From: Armadillidium nasatum | Taxonomy: Eukaryota > Arthropoda > Malacostraca > Isopoda > Armadillidiidae | Direction of reading: 5' to 3' | Assembly: GCA_009176605.1 (NCBI GenBank) | Contig: SEYY01024072.1 | Coordinates: forward strand, 20,001-55,000 | Length of the DNA stretch: 35,000 nucleotides | Shown: piece after piece, positions 1-16,250 of the stretch | Position numbering within the stretch: position 1 is the first letter of the stretch | Layout: every line of letters starts with the position of its first letter | Made by a program: the position numbers and the translations under genes | Notes under the pieces: model-generated | Database searches by the model: none | Told to the model about the DNA's origin: nothing | The model's input: the letters and a program-made list of their open reading frames with translations, nothing else

Positions 1-867
1 TAGCAGTTGTTTTCATTGGAAGCAAAGTTCCCTTTTAGGATCCATTTCTAGACTTCTCAGTTTCTGATTAACTGTGCATATGGAAATTAGTCATAAAGAC
101 AATTTTTCATTTTCAATAAAGAAGTTTCTATGAAATAGATTTCACTCCGAAACCTGCTCCTCTACTCCGAAATTTAACCAATTAGAAATCCTTGTATCCA
201 CCTCCCATGCGTGGTCGCTTCTCATTCTCGAATCGTTATACAAACGTATAACGATTCGAAAAACGCAATTATACTTGACATAACTTTTCTCTTTCGGTAA
301 ATGTTTGTTTTCCATATTCCACAAATAATTAATTAAATCATTCTTCAATATTTAACTTTTCGAGTTAATTATATTAGTTTTACAATATTTATTCAATCAA
401 CTAACAATTTTGTTTCCAATTTTGTTTCCATTCCTCCACTCAATTTAAACTTCAATTTCTTAATTATATTCTTATTTGACTGATTCTCCATAGTGAGATC
501 AAAATAATTTTTACAATCTTTAATATTATTTATTTTTCTTTGACTTTTTTAAATATAAATTTTTAATTTCATTACAATTTATTTAAATTCTCTTCAAGGA
601 ACTTCTTAAATTTAAATTTTTTGTTGTGAAATTTTTAGGAATTTAATTTTTTTTTCTAGATTTTAATTCAATATTATTTTATTTTATATTTTAAAATTTA
701 ATTTTTTGATTTTCAAATATTTTTAATTTCAGATTTCCTTTTCTTTTCTTTATTATTTTGACTTTGAAAAGAAATCATTGTAATATAATTATTTTTGTTG
801 CAAAATCATCCACGAAGATTTCGAAACGTTATCTCAATAAATTTTTAAATATATAATCTCTTAAATC
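1..867. other. AT-rich DNA without a recognisable gene
   Basis: No coding signal I would defend. The stretch is AT-rich with T-rich runs between about 480 and 760. A 68-codon minus-strand open frame at 142-348 has no recognisable domain, and it overlaps a perfect hairpin (listed separately), which argues against its being a gene. The left boundary of any element here lies outside the window. Confidence 0.6.
228..259. repeat. Perfect 14-bp inverted repeat with a 4-nt loop
   Basis: The left arm TCGAATCGTTATAC (228-241) and the right arm GTATAACGATTCGA (246-259) are exact reverse complements around the loop AAAC. No T-run follows, so it is not a bacterial-type terminator. It could be a protein-binding palindrome, the tip of a decayed foldback element, or chance preserved in AT-rich DNA. 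Confidence 0.85.
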
Positions 868-874
868 CGTCCAT

Positions 875-2479
<1,605 letters not shown>

Positions 2480-3158
2480 TGAAAACAACCATGTTTTCTC
2501 TGCCCAAATTTAAAATACGAATTAGGTCAGTTGCTCCAAGTCTTCCCTCCTTTCGTCTATTCACTGCAGTTGGGAAGTGCTTCTTTCAAATTGAAAGGAG
2601 TAATGAAGGGTGGAGTCATCAGCATAGGAGTGGATCCTTGAAGAACATCACTATTAATAGATTTATAGGATCCACGGAGGTCATCTTCAAAAGCTGCTAT
2701 AGAACAACCAGAAAGGATATCAGAGAGAAGGACACAAAGAGAAAGATAGATTCCGAAAGAGAGAAGTTTAGAAATCAAAGCTTTGTGCCAGACAAACTCT
2801 TTCGAAAGCATTTGATATGTCCAGAGCGACAGCAGATTAGAAGAATTATGATCTTTCCAATCTTCCTGTTAAGGATAGATTCGAAAACTTTAGAAAGAAG
2901 TGAGGTTATTGAGAGGAAAAGAAGAAGAAGTCACCCCATCAACAACAGCCAAAATGGAACGATTAGAAAGAAAACTAGACATAGTAAGCAAAGAGAAGAA
3001 GGAAACCCAAAGGAGGGGAGTTTTGAAAACAGTGACGCATGCCACACACTGTCAGATGCCTTAGATATGTCAAAGGCTACCACACAAGTCTACCCGTGGC
3101 CATTAAGGGCAGAAGATCATAGATTTGTAAGATATAAAAGTATTTCACCAGTAGACCT
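2480..3158 (-). pseudogene. LINE copy A RT palm remnant with internal deletion
   Basis: On the minus strand, EFVWHKALISKLLSFGI corresponds to DRVWHKALISKLPSFGI of the family. It is followed by the block ending SDVLQGS (family GVPQGS). Where other copies continue through VLSPTLF, IND and YADD, copy A jumps directly to the bases of the YADD region at 2615-2626, which are now out of frame. Compared with copies C and D about 70 bp are missing, and the junction near 2631-2640 carries a short ATCC overlap typical of microhomology-mediated deletion. The enzyme encoded here could not be active. Confidence 0.75.
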
Positions 3159-3893
3159 CTAGCACCAAAAGCTATACTGATGATCAGAAAGAAGAGAGTG
3201 AGATTCCAGATGATTTAAGGGATGAGAGTTGAAAAAGGTTTCAAAGATCTTAGACAGAATACAAGTGAGAGCTATAGGGCGATAGTTAAAAGGATCAGAG
3301 CGACTACCATTTTTCGAAATGGGTAGGACTGATGCGCTCTTCCAACACTGAGGAAAAGTACTAGTATTGAGACACAGAGAGAAAAGTTGATCCAGGCATG
3401 GAGCTCGTTCGGAGGCACACTCCCTTAAAACTCGGGGAGAAATGCCATCCGGTTCACTTGCCTTCCTAACATTCGTAGATTTCAGAAGCCCATGCACCTG
3501 ATCAAATGTAATCACAGGTAAGGGAATGGGACATCTGAGAGGAGAAGGAGTAGGAGGAGGATTGCCGGAGTTGTCCAGGGTAGAATTAGAAGAGAACAGG
3601 AGGCCGAAGAGGTTAGCCTTTTCAGTTGCAGTGTTAGCAACAGAAAAATCAGAATGAATAAGAGGAGGAAAGGAGGATTTACAGAAGTTGTTAGAAATGT
3701 TTTTGGGAAGAAGCAGGAAAGATTTGTCAGTAGGAGAACTAAGGAGTTCAGCACACCTTCTTTTAGTGAAAGCCTGATTTGCTCGTCGAATATCCCTGCA
3801 ACGATTCCGAGCTATATGAAAACTAGCAAGAGTGATAAGAGAAGGAGAATTTTTCCACTCTCGATACTCGATGTCTCTAGCCTGAATGTCCAC
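3159..3893 (-). pseudogene. LINE copy A linker and reverse transcriptase N-terminal part
   Basis: A 244-codon stretch. The first about 120 residues are the linker between endonuclease and RT. From about residue 125 it is classic RT fingers and palm: VRKASEPDGISPRVLRECA, then FPQCWKSASVLPI, then FNYRPIALTCILSKIFE, and finally LLSDHQYSFWC, where the family expects QYGFR. In an active element this enzyme copies the LINE RNA at the nicked target site. The start methionine is simply the first after a stop and is not the biological start. The frame stops just before the DISKAFD catalytic block, which continues shifted and damaged further left. The linker's length and content match copies C, D and F. 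Confidence 0.85.
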
Positions 3894-4015
3894 GAAAGCA
3901 AACGCGATCGAACCATGGATTTTGAGGAGAGAAAGATTTAGACGGAGAAGGGATGAACCTGCTCATCCCATCAACGATTACAGCCCCCATCTTATCGGCA
4001 GAAACCGAAGCGTCT

Positions 4016-4360
4016 TCAGAGACAAAGCAGTCCTCCAGGGATAGTTAGCGTAGAAGCAACGCAAAGCACCCAGTCAGCCCGATCAAAGTGCCAGAAGATA
4101 CGCTTAGGGCAGGGTGGAGCAGTTGGAGAGAAGGCATGAAAATTAAGACAAATTAGATTATGGTCAGATTTACCAATAGGTGCGAAGATAGAGTATTTAT
4201 AGAGAGAAGGACTAGTAGTGAAGCATAAGTCAAGAGTGCTTAAGAATTGATTTGCACGATCCGGAATGTGTGTTGGTTCTTTAATCAGTTGCTCCAGATC
4301 GTTGAGAATGCTGAATGATTCGGCCTCCTCCCCTCGTGTATCAGGATGAGTGGAACCCAA
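4016..4360 (-). pseudogene. LINE copy A endonuclease domain, C-terminal half
   Basis: This is a fragment of the apurinic-like endonuclease that nicks target DNA during LINE integration. Upstream in-frame residues spell GDFNVLITEW, matching the conserved GDFN segment. Within the open frame are LEQLIKEPTHIPDRA and the catalytic-type SDH in PIGKSDHNLICLNF, after which the protein passes toward the linker. The first half of the domain is partly readable on the minus strand at 4400-4630 (compare fragment B at 10955-11330) but is interrupted by stops. The frame ends before the RT, which lies in a separate open stretch at 3159-3893, so the original ORF2 is broken. No function is expected now. Confidence 0.8.
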
Positions 4361-4650
4361 CCATTCAGTGATGAGTACATTGAAATCCCCTAAATAGAGG
4401 ACCTAAGTATTTAGATGTGAAGATGTAACAGTCTCGTGAGAAGTAGTTAAGTATTCAAAAAAGGCAGAAAAATCTGTCCCATTGGGAGAACTGTAGCAGA
4501 AACACAAGATTGTCGTAAGAGTAGGGAGAAAGATTTAAACCACAGAACATCGAAGTTAGGAGATTTAAGCGTGTTACTGGAGTGCTAGTGTTTACGTTGG
4601 CCCAAACCCCACCCTTAGATCGGAAATTGTGAAATATATATATTAGCTGA

Positions 4651-5730
<1,080 letters not shown>

Positions 5731-5840
5731 CATGCATACATATATGCATACATGCATACATATATACATACATACATACATTCATACATACATACATACA
5801 TACATACATACATACATACATACATACATACATTCACACA
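5731..5840. repeat. (CATA)n microsatellite
   Basis: Tetranucleotide CATA/TACA repeats, imperfect at the left (ATGCATACATAT blocks) and regular from about 5765. Translation gives Ile-His-Thr-Tyr repeats, which are not a gene. Confidence 0.93.
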
Positions 5841-6759
5841 TACATATATTTTTATTCTCCATATTACAAACATTCGGGAATAAATACATACGTATTACAT
5901 TCATATATATATAAGTGTGCAGTGTCACTAAAAATTCATTTTAGAAAATGAAACCATATTAAATATTTTAAATGGTGGTTATTAATTAAAATTTCATATT
6001 AATATTGTTCATAATATCATGAAATGGAAAAATCAAATAATAAAAATAAAAATAAAAAAGACATGAAATAAAAAATCAAAAAATAGATTTTTTACAGTAT
6101 ATCTTCTGAGGAAAGTCAAGAGGGCTATTAAATTTCAAGAGAGTTTTGATAAATCACGAGTTGGGCTCAAATTCTTTTACAAACTAAAAGCTACGAGGCA
6201 TTTACTTTCCAAAATTTAGTGTCAGAACAAAGAATACATAATTTTTTACGCTAAACAAAACGTAATATTATATGAATTAAATATTTTTCTATATTTCTTA
6301 AACGGGAAATAAATTACAGTGGTTATGATATAAAAGTAAATCTCATCTAAGGTTGACTGTACAGTAAAAATTATCATAAAACACCCAACTTCTCTAATTC
6401 ATTATTAATGTTAACCAAAATATAATTCAATGTTGTTCTCATTCTTTTTTGTCACTTTTCTAAGCCAAGTTTATAATTGCTGATTTCAAATTTTTTCTCA
6501 AAAATCCAAAACATTCCTTAAATAAAGTATTCTCAGCTCGAAAATATTTTTGATTTTTATTCCACGATGCAATTACTGATAAAAGTTTTCCAATATTCCA
6601 ATATCAAAAGGATGTGAGTAACCTCTGTTAGGGTAAGTTATCTTGCAAGTGAATTCCGGACATATTCTTTTAAGGAAACTATGGTATCTTTGAAGTATGA
6701 GTTTAGTTCTACCTTTTAGAAAAACTAAGTGTTGCTGATGTGTTAAAGATATTTTATCT
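5841..6759. other. AT-rich unique DNA, no gene seen
   Basis: A-rich runs around 6020-6080 and otherwise unremarkable AT-rich sequence up to the target-site duplication of the hAT-like element. No domain was found in any frame. Confidence 0.55.
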
Positions 6760-6767
6760 CTTCTGTT
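6760..6767. repeat. Target-site duplication, left copy
   Basis: CTTCTGTT directly precedes the terminal repeat TAGTGATGG. It is identical to the bases at 8687-8694. Confidence 0.85.
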
Positions 6768-6776
6768 TAGTGATGG

Positions 6777-7020
6777 CATCCGCATCCGCATCCGCATGCG
6801 CGGATGCGGAACATCCGCACAAAAATCAACATCCGCATCCGCATCCGCATCCGCATTTTCGAAAATTCAACATCCGCATCCGCATCCGCATCCGCACTTT
6901 CGGAAATTCAACATCCGCATCCGCATCCGCATCCGCACTTTCAAAAATTCAACATCCGCATCCGCATCCGCATCCGCACTTCTCCAAAATTCGACATCCG
7001 CATCCGCATCCGCATCCGCA
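6777..7020. repeat. 41-bp minisatellite built on (TCCGCA)n, left block
   Basis: Units restart at 6830, 6871, 6912, 6953 and 6995, spacings of 41, 41, 41 and 42 bp. Each unit holds about four CATCCG/TCCGCA hexamers followed by a spacer such as CTTTCGAAAATTCAA. The first part (6783-6811) is nearly self-complementary (ATGCGCGGATGCGGA following TCCGCATCCGC) and could form a hairpin beside the terminus. The open frames through it (Ser-Ala, His-Pro and Arg-Ile repeats) are artefacts of the hexamer. Confidence 0.93.
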
Positions 7021-7048
7021 AATTAGAAAATATGACATCCGATCCATC
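7021..7048. repeat. Internal copy of the hAT-like right terminus
   Basis: The run TATGACATCCGATCCATCA ends here and meets (TA)n. The same run at 8666-8684 continues to the full terminus CCATCACTA. The inner copy lacks the last three bases. Confidence 0.8.
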
Positions 7049-8665
<1,617 letters not shown>

Positions 8666-8686
8666 ATGACATCCGATCCATCACTA

Positions 8687-8694
8687 CTTCTGTT
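8687..8694. repeat. Target-site duplication, right copy
   Basis: CTTCTGTT directly follows the terminal repeat CCATCACTA (8678-8686). Eight of eight bases match the left copy. Confidence 0.85.
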
Positions 8695-8837
8695 ATTCGA
8701 ACCGAAAAATATTTGGAAATACTCCACATTTTTTAACTTTTTCTTCAGATTCAGTAAAACGAATTGACGTTCAACTATGTTTAGAAAGAACAAATGAGAC
8801 TATTATTCTATGTCTATCATTCAAAGTCTAATTTTTC

Positions 8838-8839
<2 letters not shown>

Positions 8840-8927
<88 letters not shown>
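8840..8927. repeat. (TA)n array, about 88 bp
   Basis: Pure TA, left boundary of the GC-rich palindromic island. Confidence 0.96.
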
Positions 8928-8930
<3 letters not shown>

Positions 8931-9270
8931 GACATTTTCTTTGTCGGTTCACGGACCCCCGGACCCCCGGATTCGAGCTAATTTTAGCCGGACTGAACCG
9001 CAAAGAAAATGGTCAGGAAAGAGAGTGAGGTGAACGCAGCGATTTTGCAAACTCAGGCAACTTCCTGACACCATTTTTGAGGGGTTCACGGGGCCCCCGC
9101 GGGGGTCCCTTCCCCAGTCTTGAGGCCAATTTCAATGGGTTGAACCCCCAAAATGGTGTCAGGAAAGAGCGTGAGGTCAATTTGAGCGGAGTGATTTGTC
9201 AAAATCCCGTTTGGCCTAGGTTACCAGATTTTTTCGAGGTAGCTAAATCTGGCACCCTGATAAAGTGCTC
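8928..9270. repeat. GC-rich palindromic repeat island, two related units
   Basis: An unusually GC-rich stretch wedged between two (TA)n arrays. Unit 1 is bracketed by GGTTCA (8946) and TGAACC (to 8999), unit 2 by GGGGTTCA (9081-9088) and TGAACCCC (9141-9148). Unit 2 contains the near-perfect palindrome GGGGCCCCCGCGGGGGTCCC (9090-9109). Exact 16-bp arms TTCCTGACACCATTTT (9062-9077) and AAAATGGTGTCAGGAA (9150-9165) enclose it. Each unit is followed by AGGAAAGAG(A/C)GTGAGG. This looks like a short foldback repeat family. The 111-codon frame across it has no domain. Confidence 0.8.
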
Positions 9271-10940
<1,670 letters not shown>

Positions 10941-10954
10941 TAAAAAAACGAAAA

Positions 10955-11330
10955 GTCTGTTTCATTAGGGAAGCAGTAGCAGAAACACAAGATAATTGTA
11001 GTAGTAGGAAGACAGATTTTGAGCCATAAAACATCGAAATTTGGAAATTCCAGACGTACGAGACGTGTTACAGGAGTGTTAATATTTATATAGGCACAGA
11101 CACCACCATTTAGTCGGAAATTGGGAAAAATGAGTTGTAGTTGGAGACATTGAGGTTGTTAGTGAAAGAATCCCTGTCCAACTGGGTCTCACACAGAATC
11201 AAAAAGTTAGGTTTGAGAGCTAGAGTGGCTAATACTTAACGGATTCGATATTAGCGTGGAGGCCACGGACTTTGGCAAAGTCAATAGAAAGCCCCGTCTA
11301 CACCTTCCCCCATGTCCTCTTAATCTTTTC
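10955..11330 (-). mobile_element. LINE fragment B: endonuclease N-terminal half only
   Basis: On the minus strand this matches the start of the LINE endonuclease: KVRGLHANIESV near 11270 (the conserved opening block), FETQLDRDSF (the E-containing second block), NFRLNGGVCAYINI, and on into LSCVSATAS. The plus-strand stretch ACATCGAAATTTGGAAATTC at 11030 corresponds to ACATCGAAGTTAGGAGATTT of copy A near 4547. Only about 375 bp is present and there is no RT or 3' end. That is unusual, because LINE copies normally lose the 5' side and keep the 3' end. A later deletion or rearrangement must have removed the rest. Frames are broken. Confidence 0.75.
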
Positions 11331-11664
11331 AGTCAAAGAAACACAAATACAAAAACACACACAGAAACAATGATTTTTTGTCAGTTGAGCAGATAAATAA
11401 TAATAGCTGTCCCAGGTTTTAATTTTTATTCCAATGCAGAATTTCAGAAACACATTAATTTCCTTTTATAGTCACACAAAATTAAAAAAATATTTATTTT
11501 TTAAAGAAAATCTGATTAAGTATATATGGTAAGTCTCTTTCTTTCCTTCGTTAGAAATTCTCTGTAAGTGCAGTAAATTTGGAATGCCATAATTCATATC
11601 CGGATCCATCAAGATATTACTGTTATAAAGTTTCTATTCTTCAAAACTTTTCAGGACTGAATTC
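11331..11664. other. AT-rich DNA, no gene
   Basis: Contains a short CA-rich run near 11350 and no coding signal. The last 50 bp may be the outer part of the left arm of the adjacent foldback element. Confidence 0.5.
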
Positions 11665-12135
11665 AGGTATAAAAAAAAAATTCTAATTTTCGACCGATTA
11701 CCCTGAAATTTTCAGGGTATATGACTTCTTTCCCACTGAAAAAAAACTCAATTTCTAACGTTTTTCTGTACCTATAATGGTTTGAAAGTTTTTTTTAAAG
11801 TTTTCTCTTTTTTAAAATGAATAGTTGGGCTAAACCACCTGTCGAAATTATCTAAAAACTGGTCTGTATATTAAAAAATCTATTGGCTACCAAAATTTTC
11901 CAAAGCAGATATGAAAAATCTGTTGCTATCGTTTCTTGCAATTATTGCTAAGGATATTCAGTTAATTTATAGGTCATTTCGACCAGTGGTTTGACCCCGC
12001 TATTCATTTTTTTATGTTTGGTTCAAAATAGCTTTCAAACCGTTAAAAAAAAGACAGAAATCGAGTTTTTTTTTCAGCTGCAAGGCAAATTTCAGGTTAA
12101 TTGGTCAAATAATAAAAACATTTTTTTTTTAAATT
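11665..12135. mobile_element. Foldback (long imperfect inverted repeat) element
   Basis: Left arm about 11680-11865, right arm about 11965-12130, loop about 100 bp. Matching pairs, left arm reverse-complemented against the right arm: ATTTCGACAGGTGGTTTAGC with ATTTCGACCAGTGGTTTGAC; CTTTCAAACC with CTTTCAAACC; GAAATTGAGTTTTTTTTCAG with GAAATCGAGTTTTTTTTTCAG; and the outer CCTGAAAATTTCAGGGTAAT with GGCAAATTTCAGGTTAATTG. Similarity may extend outward to about 11610 and 12180. No coding frame is present. Consistent with an old MITE/foldback or an inverted duplication. Confidence 0.75.
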
Positions 12136-12870
<735 letters not shown>

Positions 12871-13328
12871 TCCGGTGGGCAAAGGCCGAAGCCCTACCAA
12901 ATTTCACCGGAGTTAAGAAAAAAACTGTCAGGGTCGATGGAGGCCGACATGTCCAGATACACGGTGTTTGAAAGAACGCAAGTCAAAGGAAGTTCTGAAA
13001 ATGGATAAAGTGAGTATGATCCAGACTTTACTAGTAGAGTATATATAATACTGAGAAGTATAGCGGTTAAATTTGGGGTCTGAGATTTGAACAGTGAAAG
13101 GATGAGACTGTGTAGAAAGGTGTGTCACACGAGCTCTTCTTAATGGAGGAGGTATACAACGAGAGAGTTAAAAGAGCAGTGTCCGTTGTAATAGCGATAG
13201 TATAGAGAGAGTGACGCAACAATTAGACGGGCAGAAAGAGATTGGAGAGAGTTAGTAAGAGCAGGAAAGTTGATGAGACGAAAAGCCCTATACTCAATCA
13301 ACCTTTTCCAGGTAGGAGTGGAACCAAC

Positions 13329-13631
13329 TCAGAGGTTTAAAGGGTACTTCATACAGGGGCGAACAACACTCCTATAGATATCAAGTAATTGGGGTGGCGT
13401 GAAGAAATTACTAAGGCACCTCAGAACACCCAACCTCTTAGAAGCTTGTTTAGAAGAAGAAGTAATGTGATCTTTCCAAGAAAGATCACGAGGAAAAGAT
13501 ACACGGAGAATATTAAGAACGGATGAAGGTTTGAGTTGTGTGTTTTCAAAGAAGATATCATAGTTGTGTGGAAGATTGTGTCGAGTGTAGAGATGGAGGA
13601 ACTGAGTTTTCGAGGCATTGAAAACGACCAT
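13329..13631 (-). pseudogene. LINE copy C RT thumb region
   Basis: A 100-codon frame: VVFNASKTQFLHLYTRHNLP, LNILRVSFPRDLSWKDHI, SSSKQASKRLGVLRCLSNFF, TPPQLLDIYRSVVRPCMKYP. This is the block after the catalytic centre that is well conserved in Jockey/CR1-like RTs (family: FNxxKTQ, LGVxxxxxLSW, LYxxxVRPxxEY). The first methionine is not a real start, since the sequence continues from the preceding RT palm in other frames. The region is homologous to copy D 32110-32420 and copy E 28190-28305. Confidence 0.85.
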
Positions 13632-13699
13632 GTTTTCTGTCCCAATTTTAAATACTTGAAAGATCAGAGGTTAGTTGTTCCAAGGCTACCCTTCTCGAG

Positions 13700-14640
13700 T
13701 TATTAACTGCTGTTGGGAGGGACGTCTTTCAAATTGAAAAGAGTAATTAAGGGTGGAGTCATCAGCATAGGAGTGGATAAGAGATAAAGTAAAAGAGAGA
13801 AGGTCATTAACGAAAAGTAGAAAAATAGTTAGCGATAGGACAGAACCATGAGGAACATCACCATTAAAAGGTTTAAAAGAAGAATGATGGCCGTCAACAG
13901 CTGCTATAGAACGATCGAAAAGGAAATAAGAAGGAAGGATACATACATAAAGAGGGAAGTTTAGACTCTATCGAAGACTTTCGATTTGTTGAGCGCGACA
14001 GCAAAGGATTCCCCGAAATACCAAAGAGTGGAGGACCAATAGTTAGAGAAAAGAGAAAGAAGATGACTATTAGAGCGTTTCTTTTGAAGAAATACTGGTG
14101 ATCAGAGATAAGATTAGAAGAATTGAGATGTTTCCAAATCTTCTTGTTAAGGATAAATTCGAAAAATTTTAGAGAGAACTGAGATCAAAGAAATGGGACG
14201 AGAGTTGTAGTGTTGAGAATGATTCCCCTTCTTCAGCACAGGCTGATTGAGGGTACGTTTCCAGAAGGAAGGGAAGGTTGAAGTAGTGTGAGGATGTGAG
14301 CTCGGAAGCACAAGTTTTGAGAACCACAATGAGGAATAACATCGGTACCGTACTCCTTCTTAGTATTAAGCACAGTGAGAGCAGAAATGTTGTCTTTAGA
14401 GGAAATTATAATTTTAGGCATAAATGAGTTGGAAGGGAATAAAGGAGGAGAAACAGCTACTGAATCGTCTAAAGTTGAATCAGAGGCAAAAGTTTGAGAA
14501 TGGATTTGAGCGAAGAGTTCAGTTTTAGAAGAAGGTAAAACAGAAGGTGTGCCTTCGAAAGATACTAAAGGAGATAAAGAGGAAGAAGCAGTAGACATTT
14601 TTTGCAAAATACCAGAAAGAGTGTTAGGAATAGGAACCAC
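13700..14640 (-). pseudogene. LINE copy C linker and RT palm, broken
   Basis: The minus-strand frame from 14640 reads PLVSFEGTPSVLPSSKTELF and STLDDSVAVSPP (linker), then LNTKKEYGTDVIPHCG (family KAxGPDxIPP), and after a shift NSRPISLISVLSKIF. Further down, FDRSIAAVDGHHSSFKPFN, GDVPHGSVLS and IHSYADDSTLNYSFQF are readable. The catalytic YADD at 13758-13769 keeps both Asp residues. Conserved active-site words across several frames show a once-functional reverse transcriptase now decayed. Confidence 0.8.
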
Positions 14641-14744
14641 AAAGATTATTGCATTTTCTACGGAGAAAAGTTTTTAGTGTTACGAAGAATAGATTTTGCA
14701 CGATTCCGGAATGAAATACAAGTTGCATGAGTTTCTGGAGTTTC

Positions 14745-15071
<327 letters not shown>

Positions 15072-15079
15072 CTGAAACT

Positions 15080-16250
15080 CTTATATTCAACCTACATTTA
15101 TTATTAAGGAATAAACAAAATTCTGCTAGTATCTATCAAACGTACAAGTTATAGAACTTTACATTCATTGTTCACCTCAAAAATATTCAACATATAATTT
15201 GAATCTTCATGGTTAACCAAAAATTTATCACTAAGGCAAGAAAAAATTCATACCATCATCTATCTAACATACAGATTACAGAACTTTACGTTAATATCCA
15301 ACATAAGCTTACAGAAATTTAACTTAGTTCTCTATTCAACTTAAATTTATAGCGTATGTATAATCAAAGACAGGCCTTCACCCATATAATACATATAATT
15401 AATTGAACCTTCATATACATTTCTCACCCTTAGCCTCAGAACTTGTACTTTAAAACCCAATACTCAATCTAACTTTCAGCACGTATGCATGATCAAAGAC
15501 ATGCCGACATTCTCTAACGCACAATTTATAGAACTTGATATACAATTCATACCCAATTCTGTCAAGATATACCTTAATCTCCTTATACTACCTGACTTTT
15601 TAACACTGCGACATGACCAATCACATGTCATCATCACTCTAACATACAATTTATTGAAACTTACATACATTTCTTATTCAATTCTTTCAACATTTATCTT
15701 AATTCACTATAGTTCTTTAAACTTTTTAACATTAAGGCATGATCAAAGACATAACGAAATCTCTTTAGCTATATTTTACTGTACTTACATATATTTTCCT
15801 ACCTAAGTCTCATCAATATATAACTTAAATCTCTGTATTCAATCTACCTTTATCACTAATGAATGATCAAAGACATACCGACATCTCTTTAACTCATATA
15901 TTTCTAACGCCAGACTGATTTTCGTATAACATTTATCTCTATATTTAATTTAAATTAAACATTAATGCATGGCCAAATCTCTTTAGCAAATAAATTTCAG
16001 AACTTTTATTTACATTTTCGCCTAACTTTCTCCAACATATTCCTTTATTAAGTCTTCTCACATCCTCTAACTTTAACACTTTAATATGATAAAAGTCACG
16101 TAGTTATCCCTCTAACAAATCTTGCATAAATTTGTATACATTTATATCCTATGCTCTTCAAAACATACATAAACACATCATACATCATCTAACTTTTAAT
16201 GGACAAAAAAACTCAAAACGTAATATCTCTAAGACATTTTATAAGGAACT
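15080..16250. repeat. Decayed tandem repeat, about 125-bp unit, about nine units
   Basis: A recurring anchor, best form CATGATCAAAGACATACCGA, falls at about 15110, 15238, 15362, 15491, 15615, 15741, 15865, 15971, 16088 and 16201. Spacings are 128, 124, 129, 124, 126, 124, 106, 117 and 113 bp. Within each unit the anchor is followed by CTCTAAC-like words, then an ATTTAT(A/T)GAACTT-like word, then CAATCTAC-TTTATCAC-like words. Units are well diverged, so this is an old satellite-type array. Open frames through it (for example 15489-15806) follow the repeat and show no domain. Confidence 0.75.

Noticed and set aside
228..259. Rho-independent terminator
   Set aside because: Eukaryotic context, no T-run after the stem and no gene before it.
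6830..7020. Regular 41-bp spacing suggestive of a CRISPR array
   Set aside because: The spacers are near-identical and the repeats are themselves hexamer tandems in a eukaryotic transposon.
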